Shown: positions 17,643 to 25,292 of the stretch, piece by piece
Layout: every line of letters starts with the position of its first letter
How positions within the stretch are numbered: the stretch's first letter is position 1
Source: an uncultured Bacteroidales bacterium
GTDB lineage: Bacteria > Bacteroidota > Bacteroidia > Bacteroidales > Bacteroidaceae
Reading direction: 5' to 3'
Length of the DNA: 58,627 bases
Assembly (NCBI GenBank): GCA_902763865.1
Contig: CACWTR010000026.1
Location: 1-58,627 of the forward strand
Program-made: the position numbers and the translations under genes
Notes under the pieces: generated by a model
What the model was told of the DNA's origin: nothing
The model's database searches: none
The model's input: only the letters and a program-made list of their open reading frames with translations

Positions 17643-17703
17643 AAACCCCTACCCCTTACCCCTCCCCGGGGAGGAAGGGAATATATAGTAAACAGAAGGA
17701 AAC

Positions 17704-18027
17704 ATGACGATACAAGAGGCACAGGAAAGCGTAGATAAATGGATTAAGACTTACGGCGTGCGCTACTTTAACGAACTGACTAACATGGCGTTGCTGACGG
17801 AAGAGGTTGGCGAGCTGGCCCGCATCGTTGCGCGGAAGTATGGCGAACAGTCGTTTAAGGAGGGCGAAAAGGAGGACATTTCGGAAGAGATGGCCGACGT
17901 GCTGTGGGTGCTTATCTGCCTGGCGAACCAGACGGGGGTCGATTTGACAGAAGCCTTCCGACAGAGCATTGAGAAAAAGACCAAGAGAGACAAGGACAGA
18001 CATAAGAACAACATTAAACTAAAATAA
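17704..18027 (+). CDS. MazG-like nucleotide pyrophosphohydrolase
   Basis: 107 residues, a single all-alpha MazG domain. The metal-binding pattern EExxE...ExxD appears as LLTEEVGELARIV and EEMADVLWVLICLANQ. Such small MazG proteins hydrolyse non-canonical or excess nucleoside triphosphates; the exact substrate is not determined. It lies 61 bp after dtd, with the palindrome CCTCCCCGGGGAGG between them, and 7 bp before deoC. Confidence 0.85.
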   Translation: MTIQEAQESVDKWIKTYGVRYFNELTNMALLTEEVGELARIVARKYGEQSFKEGEKEDISEEMADVLWVLICLANQTGVDLTEAFRQSIEKKTKRDKDRHKNNIKLK

Positions 18028-18034
18028 CACGATT

Positions 18035-18925
18035 ATGATTGAAATGAGTAAGTACGACCAGATGCTCGCATTGTACAACACGAACATCAAGGACAGCGAC
18101 GTAGCAGCAAAAGTAGCTGAAATCATCGAAAAAAAAGTACCTGAGAACGACACACTGGAGGTCAAGAAGTTCCTAATGGGAAGCGTGGAGCTGACAACGC
18201 TGAAGACTACAGACAGCGAGGAGACTGCCTTGGCACTGACGGAGAAGGTAAACAAGTTTGACCATGCCTACCCTACCCTACCGCACGTTGCCACGATTTG
18301 TGTATATCCGTGCTATGCAAAGATTGTGAGCCAAAGCCTTGAGGTAGATGGTGTCGAGGTGGCCTGTGTGAGCGGGAGTTTCCCTTCGTCGCAGGCATTG
18401 ATAGAGATAAAGACCGTGGAGACAGCCTTGGCCCTGAAGGATGGTGCCACGGAGATTGACATCGTCATGAGCGTGGGCAAGTACCTGAGCGGCGACTATG
18501 AGACGCTTTGCGATGAAATCAGCGAACTGAAGGCCATTTGCGGCGAGCACAAGATGAAGGTCATCCTGGAGACGGGCTTGCTGCCCAGTGCTTCCGACAT
18601 CAAGAAGGCAAGCCTGCTGGCTATGTATGCCGGAGCGGACTACATCAAGACTTCGACGGGCAAGGAGAAGCCTGCAGCAACTCCTGAAGCAGCCTACGTT
18701 ATGTGTCAGGCTATCAAGGAGTACTACGAGAAGACGGGCATACAGATTGGCTTCAAGCCAGCCGGTGGACTGAACACTGTGCACGATGCGCTGGTCTATT
18801 ACACTATCGTGAAGGAAGTGCTCGGCAAGGAATGGCTCACCAACCAGTGGCTGCGTCTCGGCACGAGCCGTCTGGCTAACCTGCTGCTGAGCGAGGTAGT
18901 CGGCGAAGATGTAAAGTTCTTCTAA
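18035..18925 (+). CDS. deoC: Deoxyribose-phosphate aldolase
   Basis: 296 residues, the longer Bacteroidetes type. It splits 2-deoxyribose-5-phosphate into glyceraldehyde-3-phosphate and acetaldehyde. The catalytic region shows EIDIVMSVGKYLSG, KVILETGLL, and the Schiff-base lysine in YIKTSTGK, followed by GFKPAGGLNT. Its neighbour is a MazG-like enzyme, and adenine salvage (apt) lies upstream, so the group handles nucleotides. Confidence 0.95.
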   Translation: MIEMSKYDQMLALYNTNIKDSDVAAKVAEIIEKKVPENDTLEVKKFLMGSVELTTLKTTDSEETALALTEKVNKFDHAYPTLPHVATICVYPCYAKIVSQSLEVDGVEVACVSGSFPSSQALIEIKTVETALALKDGATEIDIVMSVGKYLSGDYETLCDEISELKAICGEHKMKVILETGLLPSASDIKKASLLAMYAGADYIKTSTGKEKPAATPEAAYVMCQAIKEYYEKTGIQIGFKPAGGLNTVHDALVYYTIVKEVLGKEWLTNQWLRLGTSRLANLLLSEVVGEDVKFF

Positions 18926-19209
18926 GAGAGAAAAGGCATGAGGTGCGAATGATTGGAACATTCCATCCATATGTTTTCACGTTTTTAGCCTCGCGAGAAT
19001 CGTTTCTTTCCGCCCAAGGGACGGGATGACTGAAAAGAAACGATTCTCAGAGGTCAGAATTTCGTTTATTCTGATGATGTAAAGGGAGTTAAGGCAGAAA
19101 ATTTGGTTGCTGGAAAGTCTCAGTTTAGAACGAAGAGAGAGCAGAGGTGCTTCTCTCCTTCGTATTACACGAATTGAGGATGTGTCAAAACAATGAAAAA
19201 GTTTCCATA

Positions 19210-19292
19210 CCACGAATTGCACGAATTACACGAATTTATAATTAGCTGACAAACAGCAGTTGAATAATTCGTGTAATTCGTGCAATTCGTGG
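19210..19292. repeat. Long inverted repeat built of tandem CACGAATT motifs
   Basis: Positions 19210-19236 and 19266-19292 are perfect reverse complements (27 bp), each containing three tandem CACGAATT-like motifs, around a 29-nt centre. Confidence 0.85.
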
Positions 19293-19336
19293 TTAAAGCA
19301 AAAAAAGGGGGCTGTGCCATTCATTCTGACACAGCC
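19236..19336 (+). repeat. 100-bp repeat, left copy (inverted relative to 22368-22467)
   Basis: Reverse complement of 22368-22467 apart from one extra A in an A-run. The copies bracket the two secreted-protein genes and the MITE in inverted orientation. Confidence 0.9.
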
Positions 19337-19364
19337 GGGCTGTGCCATTCATTCTGACACAGCC
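19303..19364 (-). terminator. Double intrinsic terminator of the 19439-21736 operon
   Basis: Two tandem copies of a hairpin with arms GGCTGTG and CACAGCC (19310-19336 and 19338-19364). On the minus strand the last hairpin is followed by a run of seven T. Confidence 0.75.
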
Positions 19365-19438
19365 CCTTGCTGTTTTACATCGGCCCTTGCCGCTGTTACG
19401 GCACGGAGCAGATAATTAGAAGCAGGAGGCCAAGCGGC

Positions 19439-20473
19439 TTATTTGACAATCATCTTTTTGCCTCCGATGATGTTCAGGCCGCGTTGCATCTTGCCGAGTC
19501 GCTGACCGAGGACGTTGTAGATTGTCCCGTCTTCCTGCAGGGGAGCAGGAGAGGCGATGCCGTCCGGGTCGTATATCTCATCGGGAATAATCCTGATGCT
19601 GAACAGCTTCAGGCCGCCATCGGTGTCGCTTGTATTGGCACGGCGAATGCCTGAAGATGTGCTGACGGACGGATAGGCGAAGAACCATGTGTCGGAATCC
19701 ACGTCATACTCTATGACAATCGTTCCCTTGACGGTTTTCGCGTAGTTACCTATCAGCTGACTTTTTTCAACGACGCTCATCATGTAGTTGCCAAAGGTCT
19801 CAATGTCCAGCTCTACCCTACCCTTGCCTGCGGCCAGGATGAAGTAGATGCCCTTGAAGACTTCGGCGAAGGATGACGAGCCCGGGACATTGTCCGACAC
19901 TATGCTTTCCAGTTCGCTTGTGGTATAGGTTGTATGCAAGGTGACGGAGCCTTCGTCGGCATCGACGGTGTCGCTGTCATCGAGCGAAATGACGATGCCG
20001 CTCTCCGTTGTGACGGCCTCGCCGGGCTGAGCAAAATCGAAGGGTTCTACAGCCGTAACAAATTTGATAGGCTCCGGCAGCTCTTCGTCTTCATATTCTA
20101 CCATGAGTTCCACATCGAATGGAGGCATGGCGGCGAGCGTCCAAGTACCATCGTCGTTGTCCGTGAGGAGGATATCGTCGGGGTTGACGGGAATGTCTTC
20201 TTCCTCGTATTCCACGACGAGTTCTACGTCGTAGGCAGGCATGGCAGGCAGTGTCCAGGTGCTGTCCGTGCCCTGAGTGAGGAAGATGTCGTCCGCAGGA
20301 GCAGGTATGGAGTCGTTCTCCTCATACTCAACCTGCAGGCTGACGTCGTAGGCGGGCATGGCATCGAGCCTCCATGTGCCGTCGTCGTTCTGCATGAGGG
20401 CAATGTCTTGTCCCCACGACACGACGGCGGACATGAGCAATGCCGTCAGTAATAAGACTCTATTGTTGTTCAT
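19439..20473 (-). CDS. Secreted repeat protein with T9SS-like C-terminal tail
   Basis: 344 residues. A signal peptide ends VVSWGQ. Residues about 22-150 hold three tandem copies of a 43-residue acidic repeat, each with a D(I/D)xLxxxxDxTWxLxAMPxxDVxLxVEYEE core. A beta-rich middle follows. The C-terminus IYNVLGQRLGKMQRGLNIIGGKKMIVK-type tail (given here only as its motifs YNVLGQR and GLNIIGGKK) is the sorting-domain pattern of Bacteroidales secreted proteins. The gene is second in an operon, 12 bp after the LRR gene, and is followed by a double terminator. Confidence 0.8.
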   Translation of the reverse strand: MNNNRVLLLTALLMSAVVSWGQDIALMQNDDGTWRLDAMPAYDVSLQVEYEENDSIPAPADDIFLTQGTDSTWTLPAMPAYDVELVVEYEEEDIPVNPDDILLTDNDDGTWTLAAMPPFDVELMVEYEDEELPEPIKFVTAVEPFDFAQPGEAVTTESGIVISLDDSDTVDADEGSVTLHTTYTTSELESIVSDNVPGSSSFAEVFKGIYFILAAGKGRVELDIETFGNYMMSVVEKSQLIGNYAKTVKGTIVIEYDVDSDTWFFAYPSVSTSSGIRRANTSDTDGGLKLFSIRIIPDEIYDPDGIASPAPLQEDGTIYNVLGQRLGKMQRGLNIIGGKKMIVK

Positions 20474-20485
20474 TCTGTCTCTGTT

Positions 20486-21736
20486 TTAGCGGGTTTGTTG
20501 CTTTTTCACCACCTTTATACTCTTTATCTTCTTGCCGGCAGGGATGTTAGCAGGCGTGAAGATAACCTCGGCACCTTCGGGGAAGCGGACTGTGCCGACG
20601 CTCGTCGTGTCGGAACCGGCAACGACTTCGCCGTTCACTTTCCATCCTGCGGGAATGCCGGAGATGCTGTATGTCGGAGCCTCGGGTTCACTGCCGGCGT
20701 ATTCCGCCCAGCCGTAGTTCAGGTCGAGCCACTGGGGAATCCAGCCCTTGGCTTTCGCAGCTGCAGCCTGTGTGGTAGTCATCACGTTGGCTTCATCCTT
20801 GTAGTAAAGGACATTTATCTTGCCGCTGCTTACGACGGGCAGGCTCATGACGAGGGAATCCATCGCTGCGCCCTTGATCTGGTTTGAGTAGCAGGTCAGG
20901 TTTGTCAGCGACGTGCAGCCGAATGTTGTGAGCGAGGACAGCCTGTTGCCCGAGCAGGACAGCACGGTAAGTGCAGCACAGCCGTTGACGTTGAGCGATG
21001 TCAGATGGTTGTCGAAGGCGCTCAAAGTGGTCAGGGCAGCGTTCTTCGACACGTCGAGTGCAGTCAGCCTGTTGCGCTGGCACTCAAGAGCGGTCAGGGC
21101 GGTGAAGAACTCGATGCCCTGCAGGCTTTCAATGTACTTGTCGTATATATTCATCGTCTTCACCGAGGCTATCTCTTCCGCGGTCAGCACGCCGTCGGAG
21201 CCGTAGTACTGGCTCTTAATCCAGTTGCGGAAGTTCGCATCGGGGAAGTTCATCTCGCTGACCTCCACATCGCTCGTCGGACTGATGGTGTCCGTCGAAG
21301 CCTCTACGGTAAAGCAGATGTCCTGTATGCCCTGGATTGAGACAGAGCCCTGGCCGCTACTGATGTAGGCATAGGCAGAGTCGCCCGTCCAGACGAGCTG
21401 GTTGCCTTGGGTTGTCCATCCGTCTGCCGCGTTTTCCTGCGATGCATTGATGACCACCCGGGTGAGTTTGCCCTTCGAAGGTGTGAAGAATACCCATCCG
21501 TCCGTGTAGATGCCGCGACCATAGAAGTCAGTCTGGGTGTTGCGGCGTGACTCCATCTTCAGATAGATGTCGTCCTTGGCATATACGATGAGTGCGGTGT
21601 CGCCGTCCCGGACAACCGATTTGCCGAGGCTGATGCTTTGGATGGTGCTGCTGTCCCACACGATGTCCTTTGTTTCGGCACTGGCTGCCAGCGAGACAAG
21701 CACGGCAGCGAGCAATGAGAATACTTTCATCTTCAT
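20486..21736 (-). CDS. Secreted leucine-rich repeat protein
   Basis: 416 residues. Start at 21736 (MKMKVFSLLAAVLVSLAASAE, a signal peptide). After an N-terminal beta-rich domain (about 25-150), residues about 165-290 hold LRR units of the type LTALDVSKNAALTTLSAFDNHL, with spacing of about 21 residues as in Bacteroidales LRR proteins. The C-terminal 100 residues include YSISGIPAGWKVNGE. The protein ends IKSIKVVKKQQTR and lacks the clear sorting tail of its partner gene downstream. Likely a surface or periplasmic binding protein; the ligand is unknown. Confidence 0.8.
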   Translation of the reverse strand: MKMKVFSLLAAVLVSLAASAETKDIVWDSSTIQSISLGKSVVRDGDTALIVYAKDDIYLKMESRRNTQTDFYGRGIYTDGWVFFTPSKGKLTRVVINASQENAADGWTTQGNQLVWTGDSAYAYISSGQGSVSIQGIQDICFTVEASTDTISPTSDVEVSEMNFPDANFRNWIKSQYYGSDGVLTAEEIASVKTMNIYDKYIESLQGIEFFTALTALECQRNRLTALDVSKNAALTTLSAFDNHLTSLNVNGCAALTVLSCSGNRLSSLTTFGCTSLTNLTCYSNQIKGAAMDSLVMSLPVVSSGKINVLYYKDEANVMTTTQAAAAKAKGWIPQWLDLNYGWAEYAGSEPEAPTYSISGIPAGWKVNGEVVAGSDTTSVGTVRFPEGAEVIFTPANIPAGKKIKSIKVVKKQQTR

Positions 21737-22367
21737 AGTTCTTTGGTTTAAGGGATAAAACAATTTTTAACTGATTACATGTTCTCATGGTAAGGCTTCG
21801 GTAGTATAAAGACAAGAAAACGCGCTTGTACCCGTCATGGCACAAACGCGCCAAATTGAATCTGGTCGGCCTGCGTGTGCTGCACCAGTCTTTACGGAAA
21901 TACCTACAGACAATGAATGGGGGGGTAGGTTTAGCCATCGTCCCCGACCAACCTTCCTGAGCGAAGGCATCGTACCCGTGTCCTATAGCACCTGATTGAA
22001 TCATGTCTGTCTTTCGGCAAAAGATATAATGGTTATCCGCAATCATACCACCAAAGAGACCGCTATGCGGTCTTCGCTCTGGTAACCGCGGGTACGAGTG
22101 TAGCGAGCACCCCCGGTTGACAAACAATCGTAGAACATGCACTCTGGAAGAGTGCCCCATCATTCCGAAGGGGCGACCCCTTCAGGGTCGATGCAGATGC
22201 TGGCTGACGCTTCCAGCGTCTTGGTGGTACGATTGCGGATAATCATTAAAGATATCTGTTTCTTTTGCAAAGATATACATTAATTTCTGAATACACAAGA
22301 AATACTCGAGAAAAATTGAGCGATTGGCAGTTATATCGCTTATAAAGATACTATGAAACTACTATGA
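21737..22367. other. Gap with MITE, no gene
   Basis: Several frames are open for 60 or more codons, but none has a recognisable domain or consistent start. The MITE at 22028-22247 fills a third of the gap. Confidence 0.7.
22020..22255. mobile_element. MITE-like element with 27-bp TIRs and 8-bp target duplication
   Basis: Positions 22028-22054 and 22221-22247 are inverted repeats matching at 25 of 27 bases; their shared core is TTATCCGCAATC then TACCACCAA. The element is 220 bp and contains internal palindromic modules (for example GACCGC/GCGGTC and GACGCT/AGCGTC) but no transposase. Directly outside lie identical 8-bp copies AAAGATAT at 22020-22027 and 22248-22255, the expected target-site duplication. 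An 8-bp duplication fits several DDE families, so the donor family is not settled. Confidence 0.85.
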
Positions 22368-22404
22368 GGCTGTGTCAGAATGAATGGCACAGCCCCCTTT
22401 TTTG
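22368..22404 (+). terminator. Terminator-like hairpin within the right repeat copy
   Basis: GGCTGTG...CACAGCC hairpin followed by six T on the plus strand. No plus-strand gene lies upstream, so this is a property carried by the repeat. Confidence 0.5.
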
Positions 22405-22467
22405 CTTTAACCACGAATTGCACGAATTACACGAATTATTCAACTGCTGTTTGTCAGCTAATTATAA
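22368..22467 (-). repeat. 100-bp repeat, right copy
   Basis: Inverted counterpart of 19236-19336. Its inner end on the right (TTATAA at 22462-22467) abuts the truncated LRR pseudogene. Confidence 0.9.
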
Positions 22468-22917
22468 CACATCCTCAGCAAGAGTATCTGCTGTTCCTTT
22501 TAGGTCATTCGTGCCTGCCGAGGCTGCATCGCTGGTAGTCAGCAATGTTGCAGGTACCCGGCTCACCTTTCAGCACGACAGCTGTGCCGGCAGGAATACC
22601 GCCTTCCAACTCATTCAGCGTTACCCATTCGTTCATGACAATACCCGTATAGACTTTCATACCTTCGGGAATCGCCAGGTCACTCTCGGCGTAGAACAAT
22701 GTCGAATAGCCTGTGTCACCGATAGTCACATCTGGTCCCATCTCAAAAATGTTATAACCGAAGACCCTCATCCAACCATTCGCTATATAGGCCTCTTTAG
22801 TGCCAAAAGGTACATAGAGCTTGGCATAACCTGAGATTCCTTCAAATGGAGTACTATCATAGTTGACTATAGCGAAAGGCTCAAGAGCAGGCGGAGCGTG
22901 TTTTATCTTTAACTTAT
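22462..22917 (-). pseudogene. Fragment of a BspA-like LRR surface protein
   Basis: On the minus strand the frame reads APPALEPFAIVNYDSTPFEG then ISGYAKLYVPFGTKEAYIAN and GWMRVFGYNIFEMG, the standard last LRR_5 unit of BspA-like proteins, followed by a domain with GYSTLFYAESDLAIPEGMKVYTG and IPAGTAVVLKGEPGT. Near 22555 the frame shifts: the expected continuation, TTSDAASAGTNDLKGTADTLAED, is in another frame. There is no start codon, because the left part is cut off at the TIR-like sequence at 22918. The 3' part stops at the 100-bp repeat. It is truncated at both ends and frameshifted. Confidence 0.8.
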
Positions 22918-23120
22918 ATGATTATCCCAGGTCGTACCACCAGCACCCTGAAAGGGCAGTAAGCTGTCAGCCCAGGGCATCGCCCTGGGGCATAGCGTAT
23001 ATCATCCTTCGCCCTGAAAGGGCAAAAGAATAATGCAGGAAAGTCTTTTGCCCTTTCAGGGCGTGCCTTATGTCACATAGACCACCCAGGGCGATGCCCT
23101 GGGCTATGGGCTTACATTAT
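22918..23120. repeat. Second palindrome-rich element, one recognisable end
   Basis: ATGATTATCC (22918-22927) then GTCGTACCACCA (22931-22942) resembles the TIR of the MITE at 22028. The interior has paired palindromes GCCCTGAAAGGGC and CCCAGGGC/GCCCTGGG in both orientations. I find no matching right end. The gap 22918-23211 has no gene. Confidence 0.65.
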
Positions 23121-23138
23121 TGAATACGCAAAATATAT

Positions 23139-23176
23139 AGGCTGAAAAAGTGGCACGCATTCCACTTTTTCAACCT
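23139..23176 (-). terminator. Terminator of the retropepsin-like gene
   Basis: TGAAAAAGTGG and CCACTTTTTCA form the stem over an 8-nt loop, 36 bp beyond the stop codon at 23212; the minus-strand tail is TATATATTTT. Confidence 0.65.
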
Positions 23177-23211
23177 AAAGACGTTTGTTTCACAGTTCGC
23201 TAACTTGGATT

Positions 23212-24546
23212 TTATTTTTCAAACTCCACAAACATATCTCGGAAGTTGATGATGGTTTTCCTATGCTGCAGAACGGCGGCAATACCTATATTGCCATGAC
23301 AATGGTCGTCAGCCAGCGGGTCTTCTTCGTCAACAACGGCCTCGACAAGTTGAATTGGCATGTTGCCAATGGAAAGACTGAATGGTCGAATGACTTTCAT
23401 TTCTCTTGCCCCGGCACTTCCATACCCACCACCTGAGATAGTGTCGGTTGTGGCAACTTTATCAACAACCTGACGATGACTATTATAGTAAGCAGCGTTG
23501 AGATAGCAGGCATTATTGCTTGCGTTGCCAGTGTCGAAGAGAAGTCTGAGGCTTTCGCCGTCTGCTGTCGCTTCCACATGTGAGTTGTACAGCATGTTTC
23601 GACCATAAGCTGGCAATGGCGATGTTTTAAGAGGGAACAGCATAGTGCTGTCGTCCATGCAAATCTGAGTTTCGCCGATGGCTGTTATAACGTCACGTCC
23701 TAATATGGGCCCTACTCCTACCAAGTCAAGAAGCTCGTTCTCCTTCTCCAACCCCACACCAGCTACGATATTGCGGACTGTTATCTCGCCTATTTGCAAA
23801 CTGTCGATGAACGTGCGCAATCCTTTGGAGTTACCCGTATAGACCACGGTGTCGCCAATAAGTGGCAGACCCTTCTCCCTGACGAACTTCTCGGTGACAA
23901 AAGTCATTCCTGCTCCTGTGTCAAAATGAAAAGGTATGGATTCACCATGAAACGTTATCGGAATACTCATCAATACCGACTTGGCATCTGGATTACTGTC
24001 ATCTTTCTTTCTCATCCACGATTCAATCCGCTTAGGCTTCAGTTCCTTCAGGGTGAATGGCACTGAGACATCATGATTAGGACGCGACAGACTCAGTGCA
24101 GGCAAATCACGCAGAGCATTTACATGCTGATAATAATAGTCCATTGCATCCAACCCTTGCGTCACGCCCTGCCCTTTCAACTGGTCAAGAACGTTTTTCA
24201 TGAAATCAGCCGCCTCGGCATACCGTCCCATTTCTTCCAGCAATTGGGCACGCAGGATGATGAAGTTGAACACCCCATCTCCCAAATCAGACTGGTGCTT
24301 GGACAACAACTCATTCAAGCATTCCAGGGCACGTTCCTTTTGGTTGAAGTTACGGGCAATCATTGCCTCGGCCACTACCTTCAAAAATGGCGTTTGAATA
24401 GAATCCTTTAATACCGGGTACTCTTTATCAAGGCCAAACCAATCTTCTGTGTTGACAAGTTCACCGATTCGCTGGTCTGGTTGCTGAGCATAAATCACCT
24501 GAGATGATAATAGTGACAGCAAGATTATAACAATAGTTTTTAGCAT
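23212..24546 (-). CDS. Secreted retropepsin-like aspartic protease with two DTG domains
   Basis: 444 residues. Signal peptide MLKTIVIILLSLLSSQVIYA. Residues about 25-160 form a helical, TPR-like region (ALECLNELLSK, RYAEAADFMKNVL). Then come two retropepsin-type halves: FHFDTGAGMTFV (about 215-226), with a later ILGRDV, and LLFDTGNASNNACY (about 335-348) with a late hydrophobic GIAAVL. A family aspartic protease normally works as a dimer of one DTG half; here both halves sit in one chain. Periplasmic or outer-membrane lipoprotein location is possible, but no lipobox is seen. The target is unknown. A -7 box TAACTTTG is at 24770-24777 (minus). Confidence 0.75.
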   Translation of the reverse strand: MLKTIVIILLSLLSSQVIYAQQPDQRIGELVNTEDWFGLDKEYPVLKDSIQTPFLKVVAEAMIARNFNQKERALECLNELLSKHQSDLGDGVFNFIILRAQLLEEMGRYAEAADFMKNVLDQLKGQGVTQGLDAMDYYYQHVNALRDLPALSLSRPNHDVSVPFTLKELKPKRIESWMRKKDDSNPDAKSVLMSIPITFHGESIPFHFDTGAGMTFVTEKFVREKGLPLIGDTVVYTGNSKGLRTFIDSLQIGEITVRNIVAGVGLEKENELLDLVGVGPILGRDVITAIGETQICMDDSTMLFPLKTSPLPAYGRNMLYNSHVEATADGESLRLLFDTGNASNNACYLNAAYYNSHRQVVDKVATTDTISGGGYGSAGAREMKVIRPFSLSIGNMPIQLVEAVVDEEDPLADDHCHGNIGIAAVLQHRKTIINFRDMFVEFEK

Positions 24547-24883
24547 ACAAATTCCGATTTGTCTTTATCGATAGTGTTATTATTCTTCTTCTGGAAGTGG
24601 ACGTGCCTCAGCATCCCTTACTTTCTTTTGGTTTGATGTAGTCGGGGAGGCACGTTCTGATGATATATTTCTGTTGTTGCTACTTCTGGGGTATTGAGTG
24701 CCAGTTTTCCTCGTTTGTCATGTTGTCACGCGGATTCACTGAATCTGTCATCAGGTGAATTTATTGGTGCAAAGTTACACCCTTTTCCGCAAAGTATTGC
24801 AGAAATGACAGACTTTAACATGATGTAGTGCGCATGTTACTCCGAAATGTACCCAAAAAAACATGTCAGACTTCGGCTTGAAT
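24547..24883. other. Leader and spacer upstream of the retropepsin-like gene
   Basis: 337 bp. A -7 box TAACTTTG on the minus strand (24770-24777) implies a leader of about 220 nt. A short minus-strand frame ending RDAEARPLPEEE has no start and may be a leftover of an older gene. No confident gene is present. Confidence 0.5.
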
Positions 24884-25096
24884 CTATAGCCCACCATCAG
24901 CTATCCAGATATGCTTTTCGTTGTCGTTTCTGATTGCGATGTGCTTCTGCTCTTGTTTCCCATCGGGATGCGTCAAGGTGTAGAACACAAAGGTGCCAAC
25001 ATAATCTCCGTCGCGACGTTCTTTGAAGTCTGAGACTAATGTGAACCAAAGATTACCTGTCTGGCAACACATAAACATTGGTACTATTGACTGCAT
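24884..25096 (-). CDS. Short protein or gene remnant abutting a palindromic array
   Basis: About 70 residues from ATG 25096. The part TLVSDFKERRDGDYVGTFVF then YTLTHPDGKQEQKHIAIRND looks like genuine protein with regular hydrophobic and charged alternation. The ATG lies directly beside GACACGTCG, the conserved left flank of the array at 25112, so the upstream part of the gene may have been lost when the array arrived. I do not recognise a family. It may be a real small gene or the end of a broken one. Confidence 0.4.
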   Translation of the reverse strand: MQSIVPMFMCCQTGNLWFTLVSDFKERRDGDYVGTFVFYTLTHPDGKQEQKHIAIRNDNEKHIWIADGGL

Positions 25097-25195
25097 GACA
25101 CGTCGGATTCGTTGCTTCATCGCGAACAAGCAATTGCTTCATCGCGATGAAGCAATCACTCCATCGCGATGAAGCAAACAACACGTCGTGTGACG
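25097..25195. repeat. Array of three 22-bp palindromes with GACACGTCG flank, copy 1
   Basis: Units at 25112-25133, 25134-25155 and 25156-25177. The perfect unit contains TGCTTCATCGCGATGAAGCA. The left flank is GACACGTCG plus six bases (GATTCG), as in the copy at 37363; the right flank contains ACACGTCGTGTGACG. Confidence 0.9.
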
Positions 25196-25292
25196 TAGCG
25201 CTCCGGAAGAGCCCGAGCGGGGAAAGGAAGCCCTGAGAGGACGACAGGGACACAAGCAAGTAGGGGATGAGGAATGATGGGGGCTGCTGCGG

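Larger units (their letters stand above)
18926..19438. other. Repeat-rich gap between deoC and the secreted protein gene
   Basis: 513 bp without a gene. It holds a 15-bp perfect inverted repeat (18995-19009 with 19034-19048) that may end the deoC transcript, a long inverted repeat made of tandem CACGAATT motifs (19210-19292), the first copy of a 100-bp repeat (19236-19336), and two hairpins that look like a double terminator for the leftward gene. Confidence 0.8.

Noticed and set aside
21528-22163. 211-codon minus-strand frame across the MITE
   Set aside because: It runs through palindromic modules and the end of the LRR gene in the wrong frame, with no domain.
23150-23166. TGGCACG as another sigma-54 promoter
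   Set aside because: There is no -12 TTG at the right distance. The motif is part of the terminator hairpin of the retropepsin-like gene.
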